Shown here: positions 47,803-60,477 of the stretch, in pieces
Numbering within the stretch: the stretch's first letter is position 1
Layout of the letters: each line of letters begins with the position of its first letter
Assembly: GCF_021191695.1 (NCBI RefSeq)
Contig: NZ_JAIWPT010000012.1
Location: 62,001-126,000, forward strand
Length of the DNA: 64,000 nt
Source: Proluteimonas luteida
Lineage (GTDB): Bacteria > Pseudomonadota > Gammaproteobacteria > Xanthomonadales > Xanthomonadaceae
Reading direction: 5' to 3'
Program-made: the position numbers and the translations under genes
Notes under the pieces: generated by a model
Told to the model about the DNA's origin: nothing
What the model saw: the letters and a program-made list of their open reading frames with translations, nothing else
The model's database searches: none

Positions 47803-47881
47803 CCGCGGCCCGCCCGGCGCCGTCGCAGGGGCAGAGAAGGCGGGCCTCGACCGGCCATCACAGGGATCGTTCCCGTGGCGA

Positions 47882-47899
47882 GGCGGGTCGGGACCCGCC
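47882..47899. terminator. GC hairpin after pntB
   Basis: GGCGGGTC-GG-GACCCGCC lies 80 nt past the pntB stop, in the gap before a convergent membrane-protein gene. The stem is perfect; no U-tract is visible on either strand. Confidence 0.35.
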
Positions 47900-47979
47900 C
47901 TGCGCATCGACGGCTGCGCGCCGCTCCCTTCGGCGAGAACCGGATCGATCCCGTGGCCGCCTCGAAGAGGGGCGACAAG

Positions 47980-48390
47980 TCAGCGCGACAATACCGCGGC
48001 GATGACCAGGCCGGCGCCGAACCAGGCCAGATCCACCGCCGAGTTGGCCATGCCGGCCAGCGTCCACGCATGCTGCGGTCCCAGCTTGAGCGCCGACTCC
48101 CAAGGCAGCATGCCCATCGGCCGGGCCAGCTGCGCGGCGACGATGCCCCAGCTGGCGACGATGATCGCCAGCGCGGTCGCCGCGGTGCCCAGCGCCGCAC
48201 GCAGCAGCCCCGGACGCGCGCGCGCCAGGCGCAACAGCCAGGCCGCGTCGAGCGCGGCGACCACCGCCATCCAGCTGCTCTGGGCGTTTCGGTTTTCGGC
48301 GACCAGGATCCATGCCGCGGCGATGCCGAGGCTGCCGAGCAGCAGCAGTGCGATCGCAAGCGGCCAGCGCCGTGCGCGGGTTGGGGGCAT
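47980..48390 (-). CDS. Small integral membrane protein, unknown function
   Basis: 136 aa with about four hydrophobic segments (RWPLAIALLLLGSLGIAAAWILV; SSWMAVVAALDAAWLLRL; ALGTAATALAIIVASWGIVAAQL; GMANSAVDLAWFGAGLVIAAVL). A polar stretch ARPMGMLPWESALKLGPQHAWTLA precedes the last helix. I do not recognise a named family. Divergent from sufT, with about 100 bp between starts. Confidence 0.72.
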   Translation of the reverse strand: MPPTRARRWPLAIALLLLGSLGIAAAWILVAENRNAQSSWMAVVAALDAAWLLRLARARPGLLRAALGTAATALAIIVASWGIVAAQLARPMGMLPWESALKLGPQHAWTLAGMANSAVDLAWFGAGLVIAAVLSR

Positions 48391-48492
48391 GGAAGAGGGG
48401 AGGTGTGGACGGAGTCGGGCAGCATACCGGCGCGCGGCGATACAATGACAGCCTTGTTGCGGCCGTCGTCCGCCACCACCTTGTAGCAGGCC

Positions 48493-49044
48493 ATGTACTC
48501 CCGCAGCAGCGAACCGGTCCGTTTCGAGCGCGATTGCGCCGCCGTCCTCGTCCCCCAGGGCGAGGACGTCACGTTGCCCGCGGGCAGTGCCGGCTACATC
48601 ACCCAGGCGCTGGGCGGCAGCTACACGGTGTTCGTCGAGGGCAACCTGTTCCGCATCTCCGGCCGCGACGCCGACGCGATCGGCAAGGAGCCGCCGGTGC
48701 CGCTGGAGCTGCCCGACGGCGCCGACGATGCCGCCGTCGAACGCATGGTCTGGAACCAGCTGCGCACCTGCTTCGACCCGGAGATCCCGATCAACGTCGT
48801 CGACCTGGGGCTGGTGTACGAAGCGGTCGTGCTCCCCGGCGACGCCGGCGCGCGCAAGGTCGAGGTCAGGATGACGCTGACCGCGCCCGGCTGCGGCATG
48901 GGCGAGATCCTCGTCGACGACGTCCGCAGCAAGCTGGAACTGATCCCGACGGTGGCCGAGGCCGATGTCGAACTGGTGTTCGACCCGCCCTGGAACCGCT
49001 CGATGATGTCCGAGGCGGCCAGGCTGGAAACCGGCATGCTCTGA
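48493..49044 (+). CDS. sufT: Iron-sulfur cluster assembly factor SufT (MIP18/DUF59 family)
   Basis: 183 aa. The N-terminal half (FERDCAAVLVPQGEDVTLPAGSAGYITQALGGSYTVFVEGNLFRISG) is the SufT-specific domain. The C-terminal half is the MIP18/DUF59 domain, with CFDPEIPINVVDLGLVYEAVV and LTAPGCGMGEILVDDVR, whose conserved Cys in APGCGM is thought to take part in Fe-S maturation. The end DPPWNRSMMSEAARLETGML is typical. No suf operon genes are adjacent. Confidence 0.94.
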   Translation: MYSRSSEPVRFERDCAAVLVPQGEDVTLPAGSAGYITQALGGSYTVFVEGNLFRISGRDADAIGKEPPVPLELPDGADDAAVERMVWNQLRTCFDPEIPINVVDLGLVYEAVVLPGDAGARKVEVRMTLTAPGCGMGEILVDDVRSKLELIPTVAEADVELVFDPPWNRSMMSEAARLETGML

Positions 49045-49080
49045 GCCGCCAGCTGCGGTTCCATTTCCTGAATTGGACTT

Positions 49081-49103
49081 ATATCGTCAAATTGTGACGG
49101 TAT
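49081..49103. promoter_or_regulatory. Dyad operator candidate upstream of protease locus
   Basis: ATATCGTCA-AATTG-TGACGGTAT has arms that pair at 8 of 9 positions around a 5-nt spacer. It lies in a markedly AT-rich stretch about 190 nt before the S8 protease start and 37 nt after the sufT stop. No U-tract follows, so an operator is more likely than a terminator. The regulator is unknown. Confidence 0.45.
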
Positions 49104-49167
49104 TTGCGCTTGTGCGCGGAACTTTAACGAAATTTTGCGTTGCGCCATGGTCGGGCTGTCGCGTAGC

Positions 49168-49186
49168 GTCAGTTTGCGGTCAGTTT
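49168..49186 (+). promoter_or_regulatory. 11-bp-spaced direct repeat GTCAGTTT
   Basis: GTCAGTTT occurs at 49168-49175 and 49179-49186, one helical turn apart, within the protease leader. Tandem repeats with 11-bp period are the usual target shape of OmpR/PhoB-type response regulators. The repeat is seen; the regulator assignment is inference. Confidence 0.35.
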
Positions 49187-49295
49187 TGTCACGTCCGCGC
49201 TCGTTTGGGGCCGGTGCCGGCGCATCCCGTTTCGCTTCGGACTGCAGCCCCGTTGATGCCGTGATCATGCGGCCCACTCTGCCTTGGGGTATCGG

Positions 49296-51377
49296 ATGTC
49301 CAAGAAGAAGAACGAAAACCTCGCACCACGCCGGCGCCTGCTCGCCGCCGCCATCGTCGTGTCCATGGCCGCCTTCGGCCCGCTGTCGGTCAATGCGGCC
49401 GAGCGCGTCAATCTCGGTGGGCTGCAATCCGCCGACACCCACGACCGTTTCATCGTCAAGTATCGCGACGACGCCGCGCAGCAGGCGCCCGCCGCGATCA
49501 ATGCCCGTCTGCAGGCCGCCGCCGGGCGCGTCGGCGCGACCGGTGCCGGCAAGCAACTGCGCGTCGAACACCTGCGCCGGATGGCGCTGGGCGCGGACGT
49601 GATCCGCAGCAGCCGCAAGCTCGACCGCGCCGACGCCGAGTCGCTGATGCGCCAGATCGCCGCCGATCCGGCCGTCGAGTACGTCGAGGTCGACAAGCTC
49701 AACCGGGTGTTCTGGACGCCCAACGATCCACGCTTCGGCGAACAGTACGGCTTCGGCACCGGTGCCGGCGGCATCCGCGCGACCGGCGCCTGGGACATCA
49801 CCAAGGGTTCGGGCGCGGTGGTCGCGGTGCTCGACACCGGCATCACCAGCCACAGCGACCTCAACGCCAACATCCTGCCCGGCTACGACTTCATCAGCGA
49901 TGCGACGGTCGGCGGCGACGGCGACGGCCGCGACGCGGACCCGAGCGATCCGGGCGACTTCGAGGGCGGCTATGCGTCCAGCTGGCATGGCACGCACGTC
50001 ACCGGCACCGTGGCCGCGGTCACCAACAACGGCGTCGGCGTCGCCGGTACCGCGCCCGAGGCCAAGGTGGTCCCGGTGCGCGTGCTCGGTCGCGGCGGCG
50101 GCTACGACTCGGACATCGCCGACGCGGTGATCTGGGCATCGGGCGGCACCGTCAGCGGCGTGCCGGCCAACCAGAATCCGGCCGAGGTCATCAACCTCAG
50201 CCTCGGCGGCAGCGGCAGCTGCGGCAACGCGATGCAGAGCGCGATCAACGGCGCGGTCGGCCGCGGTACCACGCTGGTCATCGCCGCGGGCAACAGCAAC
50301 GCCAACGTCTCGGGCTTCTCGCCGGCGAACTGCAGCAACGTCATCGCGGTGGCATCCAACACGAGCACCGGCGCGCGCTCGAGCTTCTCCAACTACGGCG
50401 CCGGCATCACCATCTCCGCGCCGGGCTCGGGCATCCTCTCCACGCTCAACAGCGGCCAGACCACGCCGGGCAGCGAGAGCTACGCGTCGTACGACGGCAC
50501 CTCCATGGCCGCGCCGCACGTCGCCGGCGTCGTCGCGCTGGTGCAGTCGGTATCCAACCCGGTCAAGACCCCGGACGAGATCAAGGCCCTGCTGACCAGC
50601 ACGGCGCGTGCGTTCCCGTCGACGCCGTCGCAGCCGATCGGCGCCGGTATCGTCGATGCCCAGGCGGCGGTCCAGGCCGCTGCCGGCGGCGGTGGCAACC
50701 CGGATCCCGATCCCGATCCGGACCCCGATCCGGATCCGGGCGACGGCTCGCTGACCAACGGCGTGCCGGTCACCGGCGTGTCCGGTGCCGCGAACAGCAG
50801 CCAGTACTGGACGATCACGGTCCCGGCCGGTGCCAGCAACCTGGTGGTCTCCACCAGCGGCGGCAGCGGCGATGCCGACCTGTACGTCCGCTACGGTGCG
50901 CAGCCGACGACCAGTGCCTACGACTGCCGGCCGTACCGCGCCGGCAACAGCGAGTCGTGCAGCTTCGCCGCGCCGCAGGCCGGGGTCTACCACGTGCTGG
51001 TGCGCGGCTATTCGGCGTTCTCGGGCGTGACCCTGACCGCCAGCTACACCGAAGGCAGCGGCGGCAGCGGCAACGAGCTGCAGAACGGCGTGCCGGTGAC
51101 CGGCCTGTCCGGTGCGGCCGGCAGCGTCCGCGACTGGATCCTGCAGGTCCCGTCGGGCGCCAGCTCGCTGACCATCGCCAGCTCCGGCGGCACCGGCGAC
51201 GGCGACCTGTACGTGCGCCGCGGCGCGGCGCCGACCACCACGGCCTACGACTGCCGGCCGTATCGCACCGGCAATGCGGAGACCTGCACCTTCAGTTCGC
51301 CGCAGGCGGGGACGTGGCATGTGCAGTACCGGGGGTATTCCGCCTATTCGGGCGTGACCCTCAGCGCGAACTTCTGA
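49296..51377 (+). CDS. Secreted S8 serine protease with two C-terminal PPC domains
   Basis: 693 aa from the ATG at 49296. Signal peptide 1-35; I9 propeptide about 48-135 (RFIVKYRDD ... DPAVEYVEVDKLNRV); subtilisin-like catalytic domain about 145-465 with Asp180 (AVLDTGI), His231 (WHGTHVTGT), Asn333 (AAGNSN) and Ser403 (YDGTSMAAPH). A (Pro-Asp)n linker at 469-482 connects two pre-peptidase C-terminal (PPC) domains at about 487-583 and 594-693, each with the DCRPY...C pattern implying one disulfide. PPC tails are usually trimmed after secretion. Closely related to extracellular proteases of Xanthomonas/Lysobacter; a likely type II secretion substrate. Paired with the next protease gene. Confidence 0.95.
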   Translation: MSKKKNENLAPRRRLLAAAIVVSMAAFGPLSVNAAERVNLGGLQSADTHDRFIVKYRDDAAQQAPAAINARLQAAAGRVGATGAGKQLRVEHLRRMALGADVIRSSRKLDRADAESLMRQIAADPAVEYVEVDKLNRVFWTPNDPRFGEQYGFGTGAGGIRATGAWDITKGSGAVVAVLDTGITSHSDLNANILPGYDFISDATVGGDGDGRDADPSDPGDFEGGYASSWHGTHVTGTVAAVTNNGVGVAGTAPEAKVVPVRVLGRGGGYDSDIADAVIWASGGTVSGVPANQNPAEVINLSLGGSGSCGNAMQSAINGAVGRGTTLVIAAGNSNANVSGFSPANCSNVIAVASNTSTGARSSFSNYGAGITISAPGSGILSTLNSGQTTPGSESYASYDGTSMAAPHVAGVVALVQSVSNPVKTPDEIKALLTSTARAFPSTPSQPIGAGIVDAQAAVQAAAGGGGNPDPDPDPDPDPDPGDGSLTNGVPVTGVSGAANSSQYWTITVPAGASNLVVSTSGGSGDADLYVRYGAQPTTSAYDCRPYRAGNSESCSFAAPQAGVYHVLVRGYSAFSGVTLTASYTEGSGGSGNELQNGVPVTGLSGAAGSVRDWILQVPSGASSLTIASSGGTGDGDLYVRRGAAPTTTAYDCRPYRTGNAETCTFSSPQAGTWHVQYRGYSAYSGVTLSANF

Positions 51378-53846
<2,469 letters not shown>

Positions 53847-53858
53847 GCCGACGGCCTT

Positions 53859-53924
53859 CACCCCGGGTTGCCCGGGGTGCAGGCATCCTCGGGACCCGCC
53901 GCGCGCCGCTGGCCGGCGCGCGGC
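53859..53924. repeat. Two adjacent hairpin-forming inverted repeats
   Basis: CACCCCGGG-TTG-CCCGGGGTG (53859-53879) and GCCGCGCGCCG-CTGGC-CGGCGCGCGGC (53898-53924) are both perfect stems in the 103-bp gap between the Lys-C-like gene and the orphan I9 gene. They could limit read-through, so the small gene may be expressed at a reduced level from the protease transcript. Confidence 0.5.
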
Positions 53925-53949
53925 GCCCCGTCCCGACACGAGACCCCGC

Positions 53950-54387
53950 ATGATGGTCGCGCGCTTCCGATATACGCTTCCGCTGGCCTGTCTGCTCGCG
54001 GCCCCCGTGCTGGGCGCCTGCGCCGCCGCAGGCGGGCATCAACCCGAAGGAGGCGCCGACGTGGCCCGATTGCAGGAACCCGGACCGTACCAGCGCTTCA
54101 TCGTCAAATACCGCGGCGACAGTGCGCCGGGGCGCGACCCGCAATCGGTGCAGCCGCGCCTGACCCGGGCGGCGGACGGACTCGACGGTGGCGTGCGACT
54201 GCAATGGCTGCGACGCATGGGCGTGCAGGCCGACGTGTTCCAGTCCAGCGCGCCGCTGGACCGCGAGCAGGCCCAGCACCTGCTGGACACCTTGGCGGCC
54301 GATCCCGACGTCGAGTACGTCGAAGTCGATGGCCGCATGGGCATCGATCCGCGGCCGCCGCTGCGGCAGAGCCGCGATCCGCGCTGA
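53950..54387 (+). CDS. Stand-alone I9 propeptide-type protease inhibitor lipoprotein
   Basis: 145 aa. A signal peptide with lipobox VLGAC (Cys24) is followed, at residues about 46-145, by a domain homologous to the I9 propeptide of the S8 protease at 49296. Shared blocks are RFIVKYR, LRRM(A/G)..ADV....SS, LDR..A..L...(A)ADP.VEYVEVD and a final DPR. The protein stops exactly where the catalytic domain of the protease would begin. It therefore looks like a detached propeptide that could inhibit or help fold the neighbouring protease from the envelope. The alternative is a remnant of a truncated duplicate. The reading frame and lipobox being intact favour a functional protein. Not a known named gene to me. 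Confidence 0.78.
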   Translation: MMVARFRYTLPLACLLAAPVLGACAAAGGHQPEGGADVARLQEPGPYQRFIVKYRGDSAPGRDPQSVQPRLTRAADGLDGGVRLQWLRRMGVQADVFQSSAPLDREQAQHLLDTLAADPDVEYVEVDGRMGIDPRPPLRQSRDPR

Positions 54388-54429
54388 AGCGCGGGCGATT
54401 CCTCCGGAAGCCCTGCCACGGGCGGTATT

Positions 54430-54918
54430 TCAGCCGATCGGCTCGAACCGGTTGGCATCGACGTTCTTGCGCACCTTCAGCGGATCCCAGATGCGGCCGT
54501 TCATCGCGACGTAGACGCCGGGCGGCTTCGACTGCACCGCGCCGACCGCGGTGCCGATGTTGAATTCGGCGTCCGAGCCGCGGAACCGCGCCGGGCTCAG
54601 CGCGCCGGTCAGCACGATGGTCTTGCCCTCGATCGACGCCAGCACCTTGGCGGTCTCGACCATGGAGTCGGTGCCGTGGGTCAGCAGCACGTGCCGCGCC
54701 GGCTGGGCGGCGATCGTGGCACGGACCAGCTCGCGGTCGGCGTCGGTGATGTGCAGCGAGTCCTTGCGGATGATCGGGATCACCCGGTAGCGGAACGCGA
54801 CGCCGAGCTCGTCGAGCATGCGCCCGATCTGCGGATCGCCGACCTGGAAGTCGGACTTGTCGTCGAAGTAGATCTTGTCGATCGTGCCACCGGTGGTGAC
54901 GATCAGCAGCTCGTCCAT
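54430..54918 (-). CDS. Single-domain asparaginase-like protein
   Basis: 162 aa. It corresponds to the N-terminal domain of type I/II L-asparaginases: VTTGGTIDKIYFDD (first catalytic Thr in GGTID) and LLTHGTDSMVETAKVL (second catalytic Thr-Asp in HGTDS). LTGALSPARFRGSDAEFNIGTAVGAVQ follows, including the region after the catalytic Lys. The C-terminal domain of about 150 residues is missing, yet the protein ends cleanly. Small proteins of this kind recur in Proteobacteria, so this is probably a genuine short family rather than a truncation; activity is uncertain. It follows the secreted gene at 55699 by 4 bp. Confidence 0.85.
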   Translation of the reverse strand: MDELLIVTTGGTIDKIYFDDKSDFQVGDPQIGRMLDELGVAFRYRVIPIIRKDSLHITDADRELVRATIAAQPARHVLLTHGTDSMVETAKVLASIEGKTIVLTGALSPARFRGSDAEFNIGTAVGAVQSKPPGVYVAMNGRIWDPLKVRKNVDANRFEPIG

Positions 54919-54922
54919 TGCA

Positions 54923-55699
54923 TCAGTCCTGCAGAGGGGTGTCGGCGGAATCGTCCGCCGCGGGCTGCGGCGTAACGGTGCCGGGCAGGGCGAGATGATA
55001 GTCGCTGCCGTAAAGCTCGCATATCGGCAGCCACTGCGCGTTGGGCGGCGCGATGACCTCCCCGCTGCCGTCGGGCGTGGCCCTGCGGAACCGGCAGTCG
55101 GCCTCGTCCTCGTTACCTAGCCAGCCGACGCTGATGATGAATGCCATGGCGTCGGCGACCTGCGGCTGCGGACCGGGCAGCAGCGGCCAGGCGTGGTATT
55201 CCCAGGCGCAGCAGCTCGCTCGCCCGGCCTCCACCAAGTGGCCGTCGAGGATGCGGATGTCCGCCCAGGCGCCGCTGAAGAAATGCGACAGCCTGCCGCT
55301 GGCCGGATCGAGCCGGTAAAGCGTGCCTTCGCAGTTGGGGCCGGCGCCGCACGTGCCGGTGACCTGCACTTCCTGGATGCCATCGTTGTCGAGATCGATG
55401 AAATCCACGAAACGGATTTCCTCATCCGCCGCGTCGAGCGGTGCCATCGCGGGTCGATAGCGATCACTGCCGGGCGCGGCGTACGCGATGACGTAGCGCG
55501 TGGGCGCGGTGCCTTTGTCGTCAGGTGCTGCCGGGCAGACCGGAGTGATGCGCAGCCGCGAACCATCGGCATTGCGCACGTCCCTGGAAGGACATGCCGC
55601 ATCCGCGGCCGGCGCCTCCGCCGCGGCGAGCGGCGACCACAGAAGTGCCGCCAGCAGCAGGCCGGCCAGCAGCGATGCAGCCAGGGATGGGCACTTCAT
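54923..55699 (-). CDS. Secreted protein with Ca-binding-like motif, XAC2610-like
   Basis: 258 aa. Signal peptide about 1-27 (ending PLAAAEA). The central stretch FVDFIDLDNDGIQEVQVTGTCGAGPNCEGTLYRLDPASGRLSHFF contains a DxDxDG calcium-binding-type loop and resembles the beta-rich XAC2610 group of Xanthomonas envelope proteins, some of which are immunity proteins against lysozyme-like effectors. No toxin gene is adjacent, so that role is not supported here. Six cysteines in the exported part suggest disulfides. Function unknown. Confidence 0.68.
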   Translation of the reverse strand: MKCPSLAASLLAGLLLAALLWSPLAAAEAPAADAACPSRDVRNADGSRLRITPVCPAAPDDKGTAPTRYVIAYAAPGSDRYRPAMAPLDAADEEIRFVDFIDLDNDGIQEVQVTGTCGAGPNCEGTLYRLDPASGRLSHFFSGAWADIRILDGHLVEAGRASCCAWEYHAWPLLPGPQPQVADAMAFIISVGWLGNEDEADCRFRRATPDGSGEVIAPPNAQWLPICELYGSDYHLALPGTVTPQPAADDSADTPLQD

Positions 55700-55766
55700 C
55701 GGTCGTCTGCCCGCTGGCGGCGACGCGAGGGTCGTCTGCGCATGCGCGGCGTTCGCGCTTGCCGGT

Positions 55767-58107
<2,341 letters not shown>

Positions 58108-58111
<4 letters not shown>

Positions 58112-58686
58112 AACCGCACCCTCTGCTGTCCGCCGGCCTGGCCGCCTGTGTACTGGCCGCCGCGCTGTCCGCCTGCCGCCCCGCGACCGACGACAGCACG
58201 CCCGAAGCGCCTGCCGCCACCGGACGCGAAGGACCCGCTGGCGATGCCGTCGCCGGGTCCGCGGCGTTTCCCGCGCTGCGCGTGGACACGGTCGACGGCG
58301 GCGTGTTCGATCTCGCCGAGCACCGCGGCCAGTGGGTCGTGGTGAACTTCTGGGCGACCTGGTGCGCGCCGTGCCTGAAGGAAATGCCGGAACTGTCCGC
58401 GCTCGATGCGATGCGCGACCACATCGACGTCGTCGGCCTGGCCTACGAGGAGATCGACGTCGCCGACATGCGCGCGTTCCTCGACAGGCGCCCGGTGGTG
58501 TACCCGATCGCGATCATCGACACCTACGACCCGCCTGCCGACTTCGACACGCCCAAGGGCCTGCCGATGACCTACCTGATCGCGCCCGACGGCAGCGTCG
58601 CGCGCAAGTTCCTCGGCCCGGTCACCGCCGAGGGCATCGAGGCGATGATCGCCGAGGCCGGCGGACCGGCCGCTGCCGGCGCATGA
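58108..58686 (+). CDS. TlpA-like thiol-disulfide oxidoreductase lipoprotein
   Basis: 192 aa. Lipoprotein signal with lipobox ALSAC, an Ala/Pro/Thr linker, then a thioredoxin fold with NFWATWCAPCLKEMPEL (active CAPC) and the cis-Pro segment GLPMTYLIAPDG. As a TlpA/ResA-type protein it should be a membrane-anchored periplasmic reductant, for example in cytochrome c maturation or protection of cysteines. The start overlaps the yihY stop and the stop overlaps the acylphosphatase start (both ATGA). Confidence 0.92.
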
Positions 58687-58961
58687 CCACGGTCGCGCGC
58701 TTCTTCGTCAGCGGGCGGGTGCAGGGCGTGTTCTTCCGCGCCTCGACACGCGAGCATGCGCTGCGGCTGGGCCTCGCGGGCCATGCCCGCAATCTTGCCG
58801 ACGGCCGGGTCGAGGTGGTCGCCGCCGGCGATCCCCACGCGATCGAGGCACTGGCCGCCTGGCTGGCCGAGGGGCCGCCGCTGGCGGTGGTCGCGGGCGT
58901 CGAACGCAACGCGCCCGCCGACGATGCGCCGGCACCGGACGCCGGATTCCACGTGCGCTGA
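58683..58961 (+). CDS. acyP: Acylphosphatase
   Basis: 92 aa. RFFVSGRVQGVFFRASTREHALRLGLAGHARNLADGRVEVVAAGDPHAIEALAAWL carries the acylphosphatase signature, with the catalytic Arg in VQGVFFRAS and Asn in GHARNLADG. It hydrolyses carboxyl phosphates such as carbamoyl phosphate. Last gene of the yihY operon; converges on ppk2 with 20 bp between stops. Confidence 0.94.
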   Translation: MTTVARFFVSGRVQGVFFRASTREHALRLGLAGHARNLADGRVEVVAAGDPHAIEALAAWLAEGPPLAVVAGVERNAPADDAPAPDAGFHVR

Positions 58962-58981
58962 TCGTCGCCGCGGGGCGGCCT

Positions 58982-59773
58982 TCAGTCGTCGCCGGCCGCC
59001 GGCACGAACGCCGGGATCGGCTTGACCACGCCGAAGCGGTCCTTCGCCGGCTTGCCCGGCAGCGGCGGCAGCGACATGTCCTCGGGCGGGATGTGGGTGT
59101 CGGGCAGGTGGTCGAGCAGATGCCGGATCAGGGTCAGGCGGCCGCTGCGCTGGTCGTTGAAGTCCACCAGCGTCCACGGCGCGTGCTTCGTGTGGGTCGC
59201 CTCGAGCATCGCCTCGCGCGCCCGGGTGTAGTCGTCGTAGCGGCTGCGCGCCTGCAGGTCCACCGGCGAGAGCTTCCAGCGTTTCAGCGGATCGGCCAGG
59301 CGCTCGGCGAAGCGTTCCTCCTGCTGCGCCTGGTCGCAGCACAGCCAGTACTTCAGCATCACCAGGCCGTCGTCGACCAGCTGCCGCTCGAACACCGGCG
59401 CGGCGTGCAGGAAGGCCGCGACCTGGGCCTCGGTGGCGTAGCCCATCACCCGCTCGACGCCGGCGCGGTTGTACCAGCTGCGGTCGAACAGTGCGATCTC
59501 GCCGGCCGCCGGCAGGTGCGGCACGTAGCGCTGGAAGTACCACTGGCCGCGCTCGCGGTCGCTGGGCACCGGCAGCGCGACGATGCGGCACTGGCGCGGA
59601 TTGAGGTATTCGGAAATCGCCTTGATCGCGCCGCCCTTGCCGGCGGTGTCGCGGCCCTCGACGATCACCAGCAGGCGCTGGCCGCTGTGCTGCAGCCAGC
59701 GTGCCATCGCCGTCAGCTCGACCTGCATCGGCCGCAGTGCCGCCTCGTAGTCCTTGCGCTTGATTGGTTTCAT
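58982..59773 (-). CDS. ppk2: Polyphosphate kinase 2
   Basis: 263 aa single-domain PPK2 of the class I type, which makes ATP or GTP from ADP or GDP and polyphosphate. Walker A VIVEGRDTAGKGGAIKAISEYLNPR, lid/aspartate motifs ALPVPSDRERGQWYFQRYVPHLPAAGEIALFDRSWYNRAGVERVMG, and SPVDLQARSRYDDYTRAREAMLEATHTKHAPWTLVDFNDQR are intact. The ATG at 59773 (MKPIKRKDYE) is preferred over an upstream GTG/ATG that adds low-complexity residues. Confidence 0.94.
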   Translation of the reverse strand: MKPIKRKDYEAALRPMQVELTAMARWLQHSGQRLLVIVEGRDTAGKGGAIKAISEYLNPRQCRIVALPVPSDRERGQWYFQRYVPHLPAAGEIALFDRSWYNRAGVERVMGYATEAQVAAFLHAAPVFERQLVDDGLVMLKYWLCCDQAQQEERFAERLADPLKRWKLSPVDLQARSRYDDYTRAREAMLEATHTKHAPWTLVDFNDQRSGRLTLIRHLLDHLPDTHIPPEDMSLPPLPGKPAKDRFGVVKPIPAFVPAAGDD

Positions 59774-59855
59774 CCGGGGTCCTGTCGGGCTGGGGCGTCC
59801 GGCCGGCGGGCGCCATATGCGGCCGGCGGCGCGGCGCCTCATTTCATTCTTTCAG

Positions 59856-60374
59856 TCATTCCTTCAGCCGCGGCCGGATCGTGGCCAGGTTGCAGGGCCG
59901 GGTCCGCGCATCGAGCTGCTGGCGGATGATCTTCTCCCACGCGGTCGTGCAGGCCGACGTCGAGCCGGGCAGGGCGAACACGAACGTCGCGTTGGCGAGA
60001 CCGGCGAACGCGCGCGACTGCAGCGACGAGGTCCCGATCTCCTCGAAGGAGATCGCGCGGAACAGCTCGCCGAACCCCGGCATTTCCTTGTCCAGCAGCG
60101 GCCGCAGCGCCTCGGGCGTGGAGTCGCGGCCGGTGAAGCCGGTGCCGCCGGTGACCAGGATGCCGTCGACGGCCGGATCGGCGATCCACTTCGACACCAG
60201 CGCACGCATCGCGTAGCGGTCGTCGGGCAGCAGCGCGCGTTCGGCGACGCGGTGGCCGTCGGCGGACAGCGACTGCACGAGGTAGTCGCCGGAGCTGTCG
60301 TTGTCGAGGCTGCGGCTGTCGGAGACGGTCAGCACGCAGACCGAAAGCGGAATGAAATCGGATCGGGCGGTCAT
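59856..60374 (-). CDS. moaB: Molybdenum cofactor biosynthesis protein MoaB
   Basis: 172 aa MoaB/Mog-fold protein. LSVCVLTVSDSRSLDNDSSGDYLVQSL, VDGILVTGGTGFTGRDSTPEALRPLLDKEMPGFGELFR (molybdopterin-binding GGTG) and ATFVFALPGSTSACTTAWEKIIRQQLD are the family signatures. It probably adenylates molybdopterin. No other moa gene is in the window. The ATG at 60374 gives the standard length. Same strand as ppk2, 82 bp upstream of it. Confidence 0.95.
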   Translation of the reverse strand: MTARSDFIPLSVCVLTVSDSRSLDNDSSGDYLVQSLSADGHRVAERALLPDDRYAMRALVSKWIADPAVDGILVTGGTGFTGRDSTPEALRPLLDKEMPGFGELFRAISFEEIGTSSLQSRAFAGLANATFVFALPGSTSACTTAWEKIIRQQLDARTRPCNLATIRPRLKE

Positions 60375-60477
60375 GCGCGCAGGGTAGCGCAAGTCCGCGG
60401 ACTTCTCCGGCCGGCAAGGCGCCCGCGCGGGCATGGCCGGTCGGGCTTTTCCGGATCCCGCATCCCGAATCCGGGCT

